Assembly (NCBI GenBank): GCA_902805475.1 | Contig: CADCSX010000007.1 | Span: forward strand, 2,232,001 to 2,296,000 | DNA: 64,000 bases | Origin: Entonaema liquescens | Lineage: Eukaryota; Ascomycota; Sordariomycetes; Xylariales; Xylariaceae | Direction: 5' to 3' | Shown: one piece after another, positions 22,896 to 35,170 of the stretch | Layout of the letters: every line of letters starts with the position of its first letter | Position numbering within the stretch: position 1 is the stretch's first letter | Program-made: the position numbers and the translations under genes | The notes under the pieces: model-generated | What the model saw: the letters and a program-made list of their open reading frames with translations, nothing else | What the model was told of the DNA's origin: nothing | The model's database searches: none

Positions 22896-23708
22896 ATGAA
22901 CACTCTCCGCGTCGCTCGCGCAGCCCTTAGGGCTCGTCCCGCAGCTATGCGGCTCCCTATTCAGCCCCTTCAGCGAAGGACCTACGCTGAAGCCGCATCC
23001 GACAAGGTTTGTCTTCTCATCCGGCATTTCTTTGTGTGCTAAGTCTGTAGCTAATTCTTACTCTAGATCAAGCTGAGCTTGTCCCTCCCTCACCAGGTAT
23101 GAGAGTCGATCCCGTCGTATCGCATAGTTCTCGATATATTATCACCGGGAGCACGGTTGCCTAATTAGCGCACGCTGCGATACGATTTATTATATAGCTG
23201 GCTAATTCCCGCAATAGTCTATATACAAGTCCCAAGATGTTGTCCAAGTCAACATTCCCGCCGAGTCTGGAGAAATGGGTGTCCTTGCCAACCACGTGCC
23301 GGCGATTGAGCAATTGAGGCCAGGTCTAATTGAGGTCATTGAGGAGACTGGTAGTAGCAAGCAGTTCTTCCGTACGTAATACGAATAACACCACGGTACC
23401 AGGATGCAATGCTAAATATAATTCTATAACAGTCTCTGGTGGCTTTGCCGTCGTGCAGCCTAACTCGGTTTTGAGCATCAACGCTGTTGAAGGCTACCCC
23501 CTTGAGGACTTCAGCGCGGAAGCCGTCAAGGCCCAGATCGCTGAAGCACAAAAGGTTGCGAATGGCGGCGGAAGTGAGCAGGACGTTGCGGAAGCCAAAA
23601 TTGAGCTAGAGGTACGTCATAAATATTATTATATTATTCAGGTCACGTTCAAACATTTTACTGACATATCCATAGGTTCTGGAGAGCTTACAAGCTGTTC
23701 TCAAATAG
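22896..23708 (+). CDS. atp16: Mitochondrial ATP synthase F1 delta subunit
   Basis: Subunit of the F1 central stalk of mitochondrial ATP synthase (bacterial epsilon homologue). Five exons: 22896-23006, 23067-23096, 23218-23371, 23433-23611 and 23676-23708. They total 507 nt, 168 aa. The start 'MNTLRVARAALRARPAAMRL' is a typical Arg-rich presequence ending near 'RRTYAEA'. The mature part has the beta-sandwich signatures 'VNIPAESGEMGVLANHVP', 'PGLIEVIEE' and 'SGGFAVVQPNSVLSINAVE', then the C-terminal helical pair 'AEAKIELEVLESLQAVLK'. Exon 2 is only 30 nt. All splice sites are canonical and the frame is uninterrupted. Confidence 0.96.
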
Positions 23709-24086
23709 ATCATAACTTAGACGAGAGGGAGAGAAACTGCAATGACAACCTGTATATCACAAACATGCTCCTTACTGCCAAGCTGCCTAATAGCATGAAT
23801 CGAACATGCTTAAGCTTGACTAGATGTGCTGGCACTTTCCAGTAATCGTATCAGTACTTACCGTTTCTTGCCAGAATCCAAAGTTAAAATCTTGCCATTT
23901 TTATTTTATTCAAGATTATCTACGTCCAGTCCATACCTGTAAATCAGCCTGAGCTATTTTCCTATTAACCACCGCCACAGGTGTATCGAATATTGGTTAT
24001 TTTACTATAATGATAACCCATTACCGTAGCCAACTCTCACTTACTGTTAGTCATAGATTTTGAGATCGACATCTTAACTATCCAAC
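23709..24086. other. Short intergenic spacer
   Basis: 378 bp holding the 3' UTR of the ATP synthase gene and the promoter of the next plus-strand gene. Nothing else is visible. Confidence 0.6.
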
Positions 24087-27002
24087 ATGTCAATCTGCTC
24101 ATGGGGTGATCCTCAGGAGAGCGTAAACGTATCCACTGCCTACGAACCAGCATCGTTGGCCCAAAGAACCATTCCGAAAGGAACTGTTTCATCGCGGATA
24201 CGCCGGCTTCACCGCCTTACTCATTCCCATCATGGGTTACCGGAGGACTCCGAGTTTACAGCCCGAGAACGAAAGTATGTACTGATTGGCTAAGGACGGC
24301 ATTCGGGTTCATATTTTCACGTCGCGCGGCAGTGGCTCGGTCCTCTTACCTATTCACTCACTGGGGTAGAGCGTGACCGGAGCGGCCATGATCAAGGCCC
24401 TATCGTTACGGCTAATACCTCCAACTTGGCTAAGAATGCCGTAAGGCCTGCAAGATCAGGACAGCACTATTGTCCAAATCACTCTAGCGACTTCGCAGTT
24501 GAGCGTTCGAGGTGTGATATCGCAGATCCGAATACCCGGCTGTACGACCCCTCGGCATTTGACGACTTGATTTCGTCTTCGAATTTTAGTCGCTCCCCAT
24601 CGGAGATCCTATCCCTACCTGATACGCCACACTATATCCCTATAGCATCAAGGGCCTCGAGTGCGTCGACATTTTCCCAGACTTCATATCGAGCTACTGA
24701 AGCCAAGCAACGCCAGTCTGCACGCAAATTGTTTGAGCAGCATGGTATCAGGAGGCCACCCGGTTGGTTTTCTGATGATGAAGACCTGTCTCTCTTAGGC
24801 GATAGGACTGCCGGTCCCCGACGCTTCTGCAGAATCTGCCATGTCTGTTCTACACGAACCTGGTCGCAAACTCATTGCGTATCTTGTCGGCATCGTTTAT
24901 GCGAAAAATGCATGTGCGAAGTTCCTAAGAGTACCGAAAAAGAGCATAAGGCGTTTTCACACAACCATAGCCATGTTACCAGAAAGGATAAGGAGCAATA
25001 TACTAGACCAGCCCTATTAACTCCAGAGCCTATACAATTATCGCATAAAGTATCACGATCCTCTAACAGGGCTAGCAATGACCCATCAGCTCGGCGTAGG
25101 GCCTTACATCAGCCATCTCAAGCACACTACCAGGGAAACATCACCACTGAATCGCAGCCAGGAACCTCGAGAAATATAGGAAATAAGTCAGCACAACCCG
25201 TGACACCAGCCACAGCAAGTCCTGCATTAGAGAGGTTAGGCTCCCCACGAGGAAGTCTATCCATTCGTTCAGTGAAGAAAAATCCTTTCGTTGTCAGTGA
25301 TAAGGAGAGAGTAATATCGACTACGGAATCCTCCATCCCTAAGCCATTAGTTATCCGACATTATCATTGCCAAAGGTCCGAACTACAGATGGGCGATGTC
25401 GATCACGAAGTACCTAATACCCATGTAGAATGTGATAACCCCATGTGTAGAGCGACACATACCGGCCATTACCCGTATCGGCATAGTGTCGCATGTGCTT
25501 TACACCGAAGCGAAGAGGTCGAAAGACCTGGAGGCTCAGCCAGAGGATTGCTAGTGTCCAACAAGTCTTCTATCGCCCACCCGCCAAACCCACAGTCTAG
25601 GAAAGACACGTCACAGCCCCGAGATGATATAATTCACCAACGTCATTTGACAGGGCCTCAAACGCCCTATCATATTGCAGAACATATTACCAGTGGCGCT
25701 AGCCACGGAATTCGGCACCCACACGGTAATCGTGCGGGTAAAGCTATCGAGGCAAGATATCCTGTCACGGGCCAGAGCCAAGAGTTCAAGTCTACCGAAA
25801 CCGAATGTGCCTCCTATACAAATAGGAGGTATGAGGATAGCCATAATATTGCAGGCGAGTATGCTGTGGAAGAAGGCGAGGCCACCAAGAGAACATATAC
25901 ATCAAGTACCGCGAAAGAAATTCAACGTGACATCCGAGATAGGAAATCTTTACCCAAAAGCCGCGTGTTCAGTCCACCACCATGGTTGCAGGCGCCGAGC
26001 AAAGAAGCAGGAGACGCTAGGTCTAGACTGCGCCGTATCAACGCCGAAAACCGCGGGCGTTTGCCTCACGTCAGTATGATGAGCTCCGAAGGAGAAAGAG
26101 CAGATTATACGCAGGGTCTAGTTCGCGAGATAAAGCCTGAAAAGCGTTCGTCCTACATGTTTGCTAGCTCGAGTCACGACCTCTTACGGGTGGCTGCTCC
26201 TTCTCCTCCAACAGCTTTGCATATCACGCAACACCAACGACCAGAATCCTAGCAGGATCATTCGTCCCAACATGTGTCGTCTAGAGCAAGCATTGCGGCA
26301 CATACCCACAAGGAAACTTCACCAGCGGAAAGTCGGCAGACATCCTCGCACAACAGACGTCGCCCAACACACCTTCAGGTCGAGGATAACAAGTACCTAC
26401 AGAGCGCATACTGTAGTCCTCCACCTGTTCGTTCGGATGCCTCGCACTCGCAACATAATCTAGAAAGTTCTAGGCGCCCTTACAGCCTCGTGCATGAACA
26501 GCCTGAAACTGGACCTGTTTATCTCCGAAACAACTCCCGCACAGCACGCGGGAACGGTCATTCTCCACTGAGTACAGCAACTCGTGCCAGCCACTCGCCT
26601 TTGCAGCCGCGACAAATCCTACGTGGGGTGGATGAAGGTACAGCGGCTGGAAGCAGGAGTGCGGTCCCGGAACTTGAAGATAGGAAATCATCTATTACAG
26701 TTACTGGTGCAACTTCAGAGTTCCAGGTACACCGTCCAAATCCCATTGCGCCCCCGAACCACGATTGTAGCTGGAGGGACCGCTATCTATCACTGACAGC
26801 AGAGATCCGGTTACTAAAAGCAGAGCTCTCTACTAGAGCTTCCCTTAGGGGAACAGATATTGCTTATGCGGGACGGACAGGTGATCGCGCGGCGAATGAA
26901 GAGGATGATCTGGGAATCGAAGGGATAACGATCGTTATGCACCTGAAAGGGAAAGACGACTTGGTCATTAATACAGACTTGACACAGACAACAGCTGGAT
27001 AA
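24087..27002 (+). CDS. Cys-rich fungal protein of unknown function, frame broken by two stops
   Basis: From the ATG at 24087 to the TAA at 27000-27002 one reading frame of 972 codons encodes a recognisable protein, but it holds an in-frame TAA at 24291-24293 and TAG at 26250-26252. A GTATGT donor at 24275 could start a 3n-length intron removing the first (for example to the AG at 24382, 108 bp). For the second, only weak donors exist, such as GTGGCT at 26190 (63 bp) or GTTCGC at 26121 (132 bp). Seen: a cluster of eight Cys at about 24828-24920 spaced CxxCxxC, CxxC, CxxCxC, like a zinc-binding treble clef or RING-like module; a second Cys/His patch 'ECDNPMCRATHTGH'; long disordered Ser/Arg-rich parts; and a conserved-looking C-terminus 'HDCSWRDRYLSLTAEIRLLK' ending 'GKDDLVINTDL'. 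Function is unknown. It may be intact with unusual introns, or decaying. Confidence 0.6.
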
Positions 27003-30000
27003 GACAGGACGTTGAGGCTGGATAGATAGGGGCATTCAAACGAGAGAAAAGCAAAGTTAGAGGACGGGGATAGGGTACTGGACTGCTTCGTTGGGTAGAA
27101 TGAGGCTATAGGTGGTAAGGGGACTATCACTCGTGGCCTATATGCTAGGCGTCATTATTAGACTAGTATTCGGCTTCCATACAACCTTTAATCAACAAGA
27201 ATTAATAACGTCTAGTGATGTTTACTCAGGGGAGTGTAACTGCTGATTGTAACTACGGAATTAAGTAGCATCGCTTTAAGCCTCCTAACAATACCAAGGA
27301 ACTCAACTAGCGGAAGTATTCCCATAAAGATGTGGCGGTTTCATAGCCTAACCGTTCCTCGGCCTAGCTAAACCCATCTAAGTCACCGAATTCCTTCGCT
27401 TTAGGGCTTACCTATCTATCGCCGGCCAGCCACAAGATTACTTACTTACGCCTCTTTATACCGGGCCGTCGTAAAAGCAGCCACTAGCACCGCTAGACCT
27501 AGGATGGCGTATTGGATAATTACCTATTAGGTATCTAGTTCTTGCTTTTAATCTTGCTTCCTCGTTTACGCCGCTTGACGCCCGTAATATCGGTGTACAG
27601 GTATGTATCTAGGTGAAGAAAGGTACTGACCGTGTGGCGGATACGGATCAGGCGTACCGCACCGTATCGTACCGTGGACTCGGTAGGTGGGTTCGTGCCG
27701 GGGCGGACGAGGGGATCTCGATTTAAAGTTCCGTGGGGCTGGAGAGAAGAAACAGGAAGAGGAGAGATAGGGTCCTCGTTGTGCTGTGGAAGGTGAGTGT
27801 GGTGGGAGTTCGTCGTGGCATCTCATAGGTGAGCACTGGCCTAGGGGTCATATCGGAATCTGTCTGTCTCGCTCCATATGGGGAGGTTTGCATATTGGGC
27901 TTGTATAATTTGTTTATACGGCTGGCTTTGATTAACTAAGATGAGTATTGCTTTATTGAGGAATGTAGGTATATAGCCATGATGCTACAGGGTAGAGGTG
28001 TTTCCTAGTGTACCTAGGTAATGCAGTATAAATTATCTCTCTTGCATCTTTTGTCTCTACCTCAACACACAAAGCGTATCACAGATATTCTTACCACAGC
28101 TGTGTAACTTGACACCGGGTAGCTCGGGGGTTGGATACTTCTCGCGGTCTTACCTGCAGTATACCTATCGAGGTAAAACGATGCCTATGATAGCCCACAT
28201 TTGCATACCTACATTATACGAATTTAAAGTCCCCTATCACTATAGATATCTAGATTGTCAAATTTAACGACATTACAGGTCCGTCTAGATCAAGGTTCAC
28301 CCGAGAAAAAAAAAAGGCCTCAATATCCCGTACCAATGCCAACGTTCCCAGCCCTTACCACGAGAAGCAGGGACCCGTTCTTGTTAAGCAAGTTTGCTCT
28401 GGGTGCCCGGAATGCCCATTGTACGCACGGCAGTTTAGGTCTAGACCTACTTCCCACGCGGTTGGTATGAAGCAAACCGGTTTGGTGTCACCGCTACTGT
28501 AGTTCTCGTGTTATGTAGTGATCAATTCGACGCCTATATTTGATAGATGCTTCACAGCGTAATTGCAATAGGTATGATAGAACTTATTATGGCGTGGGCA
28601 TAAATCAAATAGTAAATTGGACTTCTTTATCTTATATTCAACTTAAAGTAACCTGTTTATTTGAACATCGAGTACCTAACTATTTCAAGTATTATGTCTT
28701 CGTCAATGCTTGAGAAAAGAGTTCTCTTCACGTTCGTGATATCTACGATACCGCATAGCATGCAATACAAGTAGCCTCTACATATACGGTACAATGGAAC
28801 CGGGTAGTCGATACAAAAACACTACTAGTAACTTCAGAGCCTGGTACAAGTTTCAATCGTCTAGGATCATAGCTCTAGAACAGTCCCCCGAGCAGAGATT
28901 TTAGCATCACGATTTCGGGGCTGATCACGGCAAGTAATTGCGAAAGAAACGTGCGAAGTTGGGTAGTACTAAGACATGAAGTTGCTCCGGCAGCCACTCA
29001 GACGATCTATTTCCAAATTCGTTTTGTCGTGTCGGAGATCAACCATCTGAGAAGATCGGGCGATTAAGGAACATCAATAGCGTCGATACGAATGACACCT
29101 CAGTTCCCTAAAATACCCGACTTGAAAGGAGGCGTGAAGAAATAAGCTGAGTCGGGTTAGGATTATATGGTATATGATTGACTCGTCTCACGTTCAGACA
29201 TGCATAAGAGCGTAAGGTCTAAATTTGTAAGCTTTCCCGCCAAGTGGATAAGAATCTTGTCGGATTTACGTTATAGTCTGGCTGCTAAGGACGGGAGACG
29301 AGAGTTGGGCTGGAAATGTTGGACGGGAGATCGTCTTTGATAATGCCAAGATGAAGTCCACGAGCAATAAGCTTTGCCAAGTTGCCAAGATAACGTCCAT
29401 CGGAGACGGGAAGCAAGCAATTCTTGGGTCCTTGGCGATGAGCGCCGAGAACAGCGAAGATCGCGGGGTAGTTAAACCAACGTTTTTTTCTTTTTTTCTT
29501 TTCTTCTCTTGCATTCGAAAATGAGATCTGATTTTCGCATTGATGCTAAGTTTGATGCTGCTAAGCTTTGTGGTTCGCGCGCCACACAGATCGCTCAGGG
29601 GGTGAAAAAGCTTTTTTGTATCGTTGCATTACGCTTCGAGAAAAATAAAAACCTGCGGGTGGATATCAAATATCAAATATCAAATATCAAGGAGCGGATC
29701 GTCCCTTAGATAAATACGTCCTCGTATTTTTTCATCGCTTCCTATGCGCTCCAATAGTTTAAGGCGGAGGAGAATGTCCGACTTACCTGGATATCCATCA
29801 TACATTGTAAATTCATAGTCGTGTTTAAATCCACCTATTAATAACGGCATAGAGTATTTCGCTCGTCACCTAAACCGGTAGCATTCTTCGCACGCGGACC
29901 ATGATATATGTTATGTTATGTCTCGCAATCAGCGAAGAATCGCCGAATGGCTGCTCCATACACGCAGTGACACCCTATGCACAGCTTCCTCAATTCCGGC

Positions 30001-31400
30001 TGAAGAGAAAGGTATAGAGTCGCTTTCGCCTTACTTGCCGTTCCGGGTAGGTAATCAAAATCAATCGATGTGGCTTTCTCTCATCCGTCCGGGTGACCTG
30101 GGTTGCAGGAAACTGCAGAACTGCAGAACTGCAAGACCATCGCGTCCGACCTTATCACGTACAAGTTTCTTAGAATTCTATCATCGGTTACGTCTGAAGC
30201 GGATGAGAACCCCGTGCGTCGGCCGTGTGTCTCTGCCGTGTGTATATGTGTGTGCGTGTGTGTGTCTACCTGTTTCTGCGGAACGTGACGCATACCGGCA
30301 CTTAATTATCTGAACGTCATGGTTTCTAAAATTTGATTGACTACTTTCTTTCTCCGGGAAGTACCGAGTTGTCGTACTGGATGTTGGATGGCTTACGAGT
30401 ATTTCAAGTTATATGGAATATTCGGTCGTTTCTTTAAGGACCGTCATCGAAAGTGAGAGATGCCTGGATGCTAGAACAAGTTTCCAAGTATGGAATTAAT
30501 AACGACGAATGAAGTGTGGAGATTATAGATTGTAGTACAGTGTCGATATCTGATAAACACTAGTACCAAACTCTCCGGGTGGTGGTATAATTACGCTGTA
30601 ATCGCACCACGGTCTCACTTGAGTAGCGTGCTGTTACTAATATGTTGCACAGTGTGGACTGACCTTTTTCTGGGTGGTACCCTTTTTAGCGATGCACGTC
30701 TCTAAACACCTTCTGAGACGGGTACAATACGCGGATACATTACATTAGGTTCTTAAGGGAGGCCGGTCCCCACTAATTGACTTTCTACTCTTTCTGCCAA
30801 CCAATCCCATTGGACCCCGGCTGCCCAGAAGCCACCCATCTCAAATACATACATGTACCATTTCTCTGTTTTCCCCACTTAGCAGGGGTTGAATGCGATG
30901 GGCTTTCAAGCAAGCGAAGTCTGACCTTCTGGTACTTTTTTGCCCACCCCCGACCAACCGTCTGTTGGCTTCCTGTTGGCTTCCCATCTCCCGTCTCTTT
31001 TTACACCCCAAGACTTCTGGGCGCCCAGACATCAACCTCGAATCTCAAAAGAACGACGAAAATCATCCCCGCCAGCGAATTACGAAACGAATTATTTGTT
31101 TTTATACAGCGTATAAACGAAAAAAAGGGGGAGGATAATTGAATTGACGAAAAGAATTAATTGAAAGGAGGGTTGTTATCGCGCGAGAAGTCGTCATCTT
31201 GGGCGAAATCGAGCTTTATTACCGCGCATACACCGTACTCGACCGACTCGACTCGACTCGACTCGACCACGTAACACGGGCCCGTCGCGTTCTCGAAGCC
31301 CTCGTAGGCTATCCCTATTCCATGGCGAGTGCCTCGCGGTAGCATCGCAAGTGCCTGAACGTCGTCGCCTAGCGACTGGCTGCCTGTCTGCCCCTCTACG
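27003..31400. other. 4.4 kb gene-free stretch upstream of palH
   Basis: No convincing coding region. Small repeats: ATATCAA x4 at 29663-29690; CTGCAGAA-type repeat at about 30106-30133; (TG)n at about 30244-30263; ACTCG-type repeat x4-5 at about 31243-31266. A cluster of four GCCAAG sites lies at 29344-29436 (listed separately). Two CCAATCCCAT-like stretches occur near 30800. The stretch probably includes a long palH 5' leader. Confidence 0.55.
29344..29436. promoter_or_regulatory. Cluster of four PacC-type GCCAAG sites
   Basis: GCCAAG occurs at 29344-29349, 29376-29381 and 29384-29389 on the plus strand, and its complement CTTGGC at 29431-29436. The consensus for the alkaline-pH regulator PacC is GCCARG. 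By chance about one site per 2 kb of double-stranded DNA is expected, so four in 93 bp is enriched. The next gene downstream is palH, the sensor of the PacC pathway, about 2 kb away. Whether the sites act on palH is inference. Confidence 0.4.
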
Positions 31401-33680
31401 ATGGGTTCGCACTTCTTTCGGCAGCCCAGGGTGGCTGCTACGGCGACATTGTCTCTGGAAGCTTCTTGCACGCCTTATACCCTCCCCGCGAGCGGTCTAT
31501 TGCACATTCCTGGAGCTGACCCGACGTATCTAACCGCCAACGCCGTATACTCACCTCTCTGCACGCCTACTGCCATCCCTCAGCCTGCCATCATCGCGAA
31601 CGGAGCTTTCGATTTGGACGAAACGTCGGATTCTGGTCCCCAATTCTCCGATTTCCGCGATCCCTTCTACGCTTCAATATTTCCTCAATGTTATGCTCTG
31701 GCTGCTACAACGGTTCTTGCTTATTTGCTTCTGATCATGCTTGTAATTGCGCCTCGATCCTTTCTTGACGGTGGGGTTGTCGTGTTAGGCCGACGTGGAT
31801 TTACGAATGGTCCTTCAAATGGTATTAGCATCGGTGGTCGTCCATGGTTACAGAAGGTTGCGGCGTTGACTGTCGCTATCTCTTTATCTATTGCTACGGC
31901 GGACACCTTCCGCGTAGCTGAGAAACAGTATGCGTTGGGGATTCAAAATGCACAGCAACTCCAGGAGGATGTACTGGGAGGTACCCAGCTGAAGGTCATC
32001 CAGCTTATCTCCGATACGTTCCTCTGGCTGGCTCAAGCCCAAACACTTATACGATTATTCCCTAGGCAGCGCGAGAAGGTTATCATTAAGTGGACGGCTT
32101 TCTCGCTCATCACCTTAGACGTTATCTTCGGTGCCCTCAATAGCTTCCATTATACTAAGCAGGGCAACACCAGGCCGCGCAGCTTTACGGATGCTGTACC
32201 GGCGCTTAGCTACTTATTTCAACTATCTCTCGGCTTGTTATATGCTGCGTGGGTGCTCTATTATTCGCTTATGAAAAAGCGATATGCTTTCTACCACCCC
32301 CTCATGAAGAATATCTGCCTAATGGCAGCCCTTTCGATAATATCGATTCTTGTTCCCGTCATCTTCTTCGTTCTCGACATAGCGAAGCCCGAATTCACTG
32401 GATGGGGTGATTATGTTAGATGGGTTGGTGCCGCTGCGGCAAGTGTCGTAGTATGGGAGTGGGTTGAGCGGATCGAAGCGTTAGAACGGGAAGAGAAGAA
32501 GGATGGGGTATTAGGCAGGGAGGTCTTTGATGGTGACGAAATGATGGAAGTGTTTCCCTCAGATCTTTCATGGTCTCGGCGACGGAAAAATAAAAGAAAA
32601 AGTGAAGACGATGATGATGAGGGGGAGAGTGGTAATAGTTCGTTATCCGGTAGTCGAGGCAATATGTGGCCGGCTATGTCATCTATTGCTAGCCGATACA
32701 GATCAAGGACAGAGAGCAGTCCGGAGGGAAAGCAGCAAGCTACTACGACAGGCAGGTCAGCAGCACGGTTTTTACAGCCTCCACTATGGCCATCTCGGCC
32801 ACCTCCAGCAGTCACACCAGTAAGTAGAACAGATACTGCAAGCGCTGATAGTACCGTTTATGCGGTGCGATATCAACCTCTCACGGAGACTACTTCGAGG
32901 ACTACAGACGATAGGCATGGTCGACCCTTGTCTAGAAGCAACAGTGCGACATCATCAGCATCAAGTCCAGTAGCAGACAGCAATGAGCAAGCTGGGAGCA
33001 TGCCGCCATCGCAGCAACCCCCATTAACGCGCGCAACAGAAAGAAGCAACGGAGAGGAAGGACATTCGAGTCGCTGGAACTCCTTAAACCCATTCCATCG
33101 TGCTGCAAAGGAACCGCCGGCGGAAGTTCTTCCACACACGATGCCTAAGCAACCGAAACCACGGCGTGATTACGAGAGCGCTGGTAGATGGGATCTTAGG
33201 GGGCGGGCAGAGATGTTTGCCGCCACTCAAGCAGAGAGAATTCTAGAAAGGATTCGGCCAACTCCCGATACGGATAGTTTACCAGTTACCGTTATTCCCG
33301 CTCCCCCGCGGCGCGGTGCGGCTCTTGCCCAACTACTGGAGGAGGAAGAATTACAAATAGAGTCACATGAGCAACCAATATCGGCTTCTTCGCCACCAGC
33401 GCCTACACCAAGGAGTACAACCACCACACCCGGGCCCATGCCACATTCGCACCACGTATCTAGAAATAGCAGCACGGCATCTACCGCGCCTAGGCCAGTT
33501 CCAGGCCCAGCGGAAAGGAATAACACATACGTTCATAGGTCGCCTAGTACGCGCGATACCAACTCGTTGACGACTCCAACTTATAGGGGTAGTGAACAAC
33601 GAGAAAGAACGACTATCGAAAGGCGACCAGTGGACGATATATTAGGGGATGACCAGCATCACGCGTCATCACCCGTGTAG
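31401..33680 (+). CDS. palH: PalH/RIM21 ambient-pH sensor, seven-TM
   Basis: Plasma-membrane sensor that works with PalI and the arrestin PalF to signal alkaline pH, leading to PacC/Rim101 processing. Intronless, 759 aa. Seen: extracellular N-terminal part with 'CTPYTLPASGLLHIPGADP' and 'SPLCTPTAIP'; then seven hydrophobic segments between about residues 95 and 355 (for example 'CYALAATTVLAYLLLIMLVI', 'VAALTVAISLSIATA', 'LIRLFPRQREKVIIKW', 'NICLMAALSIISILVP'); and a cytoplasmic tail of about 400 residues, disordered and Ser/Thr/Pro-rich. In A. nidulans the tail binds PalF. The first ATG at 31401 is used; an acidic/basic switch after the last TM fits inside-positive topology. No frame problem. 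Confidence 0.93.
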   Translation: MGSHFFRQPRVAATATLSLEASCTPYTLPASGLLHIPGADPTYLTANAVYSPLCTPTAIPQPAIIANGAFDLDETSDSGPQFSDFRDPFYASIFPQCYALAATTVLAYLLLIMLVIAPRSFLDGGVVVLGRRGFTNGPSNGISIGGRPWLQKVAALTVAISLSIATADTFRVAEKQYALGIQNAQQLQEDVLGGTQLKVIQLISDTFLWLAQAQTLIRLFPRQREKVIIKWTAFSLITLDVIFGALNSFHYTKQGNTRPRSFTDAVPALSYLFQLSLGLLYAAWVLYYSLMKKRYAFYHPLMKNICLMAALSIISILVPVIFFVLDIAKPEFTGWGDYVRWVGAAAASVVVWEWVERIEALEREEKKDGVLGREVFDGDEMMEVFPSDLSWSRRRKNKRKSEDDDDEGESGNSSLSGSRGNMWPAMSSIASRYRSRTESSPEGKQQATTTGRSAARFLQPPLWPSRPPPAVTPVSRTDTASADSTVYAVRYQPLTETTSRTTDDRHGRPLSRSNSATSSASSPVADSNEQAGSMPPSQQPPLTRATERSNGEEGHSSRWNSLNPFHRAAKEPPAEVLPHTMPKQPKPRRDYESAGRWDLRGRAEMFAATQAERILERIRPTPDTDSLPVTVIPAPPRRGAALAQLLEEEELQIESHEQPISASSPPAPTPRSTTTTPGPMPHSHHVSRNSSTASTAPRPVPGPAERNNTYVHRSPSTRDTNSLTTPTYRGSEQRERTTIERRPVDDILGDDQHHASSPV

Positions 33681-35170
33681 TGTTTTCCGATCCAATTCTA
33701 TCGAATCTTCCTGTGATCTAATGGTAGCGTGGCGCTTGGGGTGCTTGTTTCTTTGGTTGCATTTATACGGCGCATTGGGTTTCAAAAGGGGAAGAGAATA
33801 GCGGATCTTTACCCATATATATCATCACTTGCTACTGGGTTGACCTGTTGCAATATATCTGCATTGATGGAGTACTTTTACGCGAGTATAACCAGCATAC
33901 TCGATAAGCGGCATTGGCCGCTGTTGTATAGGAGCATCTCTGGCATTTTTCACTCGGACTATGAGTGGGAGCATTGACGGCGCAACTGGAATTAAGAGCG
34001 AAATGACTGAAGGCTCTAGTCGAGAAGCTTTTATCGAACGATGTTAGTTTATATAACATAACGTTTACATAACATAACCCTGGCTTGCCACACGGTATCT
34101 GGGTTATGAATATGAGGCAATTATCATCTGCCAAATTTTATATCAATATTTGATGGATGACTTATTATTATTATTTTTGTGCCGAGGTGATTTGAATCTC
34201 GTAGCTGCCGATAGTATATAACTCGGTTCATCGAGGTTGTTCTATAAGATAGGATGTCTGTGGGTGGTTTAGCGGTGAGTTACTACCAATGTACTTACTA
34301 TTCTAGCTCTTACAGGCGGACGTGAGCCTTTACATACTAGACACGTGTTATAACGTAGTAGCATGGAAAACCCCCATCAAGCCGTATGCATATTTACTAT
34401 TCACCGCATCAAAAGATAATGCAGAAAGTTATGCCGAATTTGTTGAAGAAATGCGCCTGTGCCTCGGCAGTCAGTAGAAATATTCAAGCCTCACAAACGG
34501 CGTAGCCCGTAATAACGATCGAATAGGGGTGTAGTTTGGTTTAACAGCTAGTAATGCATCTTGGCAGAGAGAAAAGAACCAATCACAACTGATAAATGTG
34601 AGCTGGACCCCTTTGTGCAAATTAAAGTTAGTGGTTGCGGAAATCATATGCTTGCCCCCGCTATGCGCTCCTTGGCTCCTGGTAGAAAAAGGGTCTAAAA
34701 CTAAAAAGTTTTATTGTTTAATCTTACCTATAACACTTAAAAGCATAATTATGGTGTTGTTATGCTTCCTTAACGGGGATTAGTAAGTAGTCCATTAATG
34801 CTAATCTGCCTATCAAACCTATCAAAACCTATCAAATCTCATGCACCCACTGACATTGGCAATTGGCACTACCACCATAACTTTTTTCTACCTCCTCCCT
34901 TCTTCTCCAACAACCTACCTCACCTTTTTTTTTTTCTTTTTTTCTTTTTTTTCCGTCCTATGCCTTAGTGATTGGAAGTCTGGATTGCTTTCACTCCTTA
35001 AGCATCCTGGGAATCAACTAGGTAGTTGGGTTCGTTAAAGCCGGAAATACACAATTAACCCATACCAATTAAAACGGTATCCTCACGTCATCTTGCTGCG
35101 TGTCTTATCGTCGGTAATTCATATTTTGTCTCTCAGCCTTCCCTGCGACAGGACCCCGATCTCTGCGACC
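33681..35170. other. Intergenic between palH and LAG1
   Basis: Holds the palH 3' end and the LAG1 promoter. A long polypyrimidine tract at about 34905-34955 (T-rich with C) sits about 220 bp upstream of the LAG1 start; such tracts are common just upstream of fungal transcription starts. A TTATTATTATTTT run lies near 34160. No gene was recognised. Confidence 0.6.

Noticed and set aside
34245..34290. TGGTTTAGCGGTGAG, like a tRNA A box
   Set aside because: No B box within 60 bp downstream.
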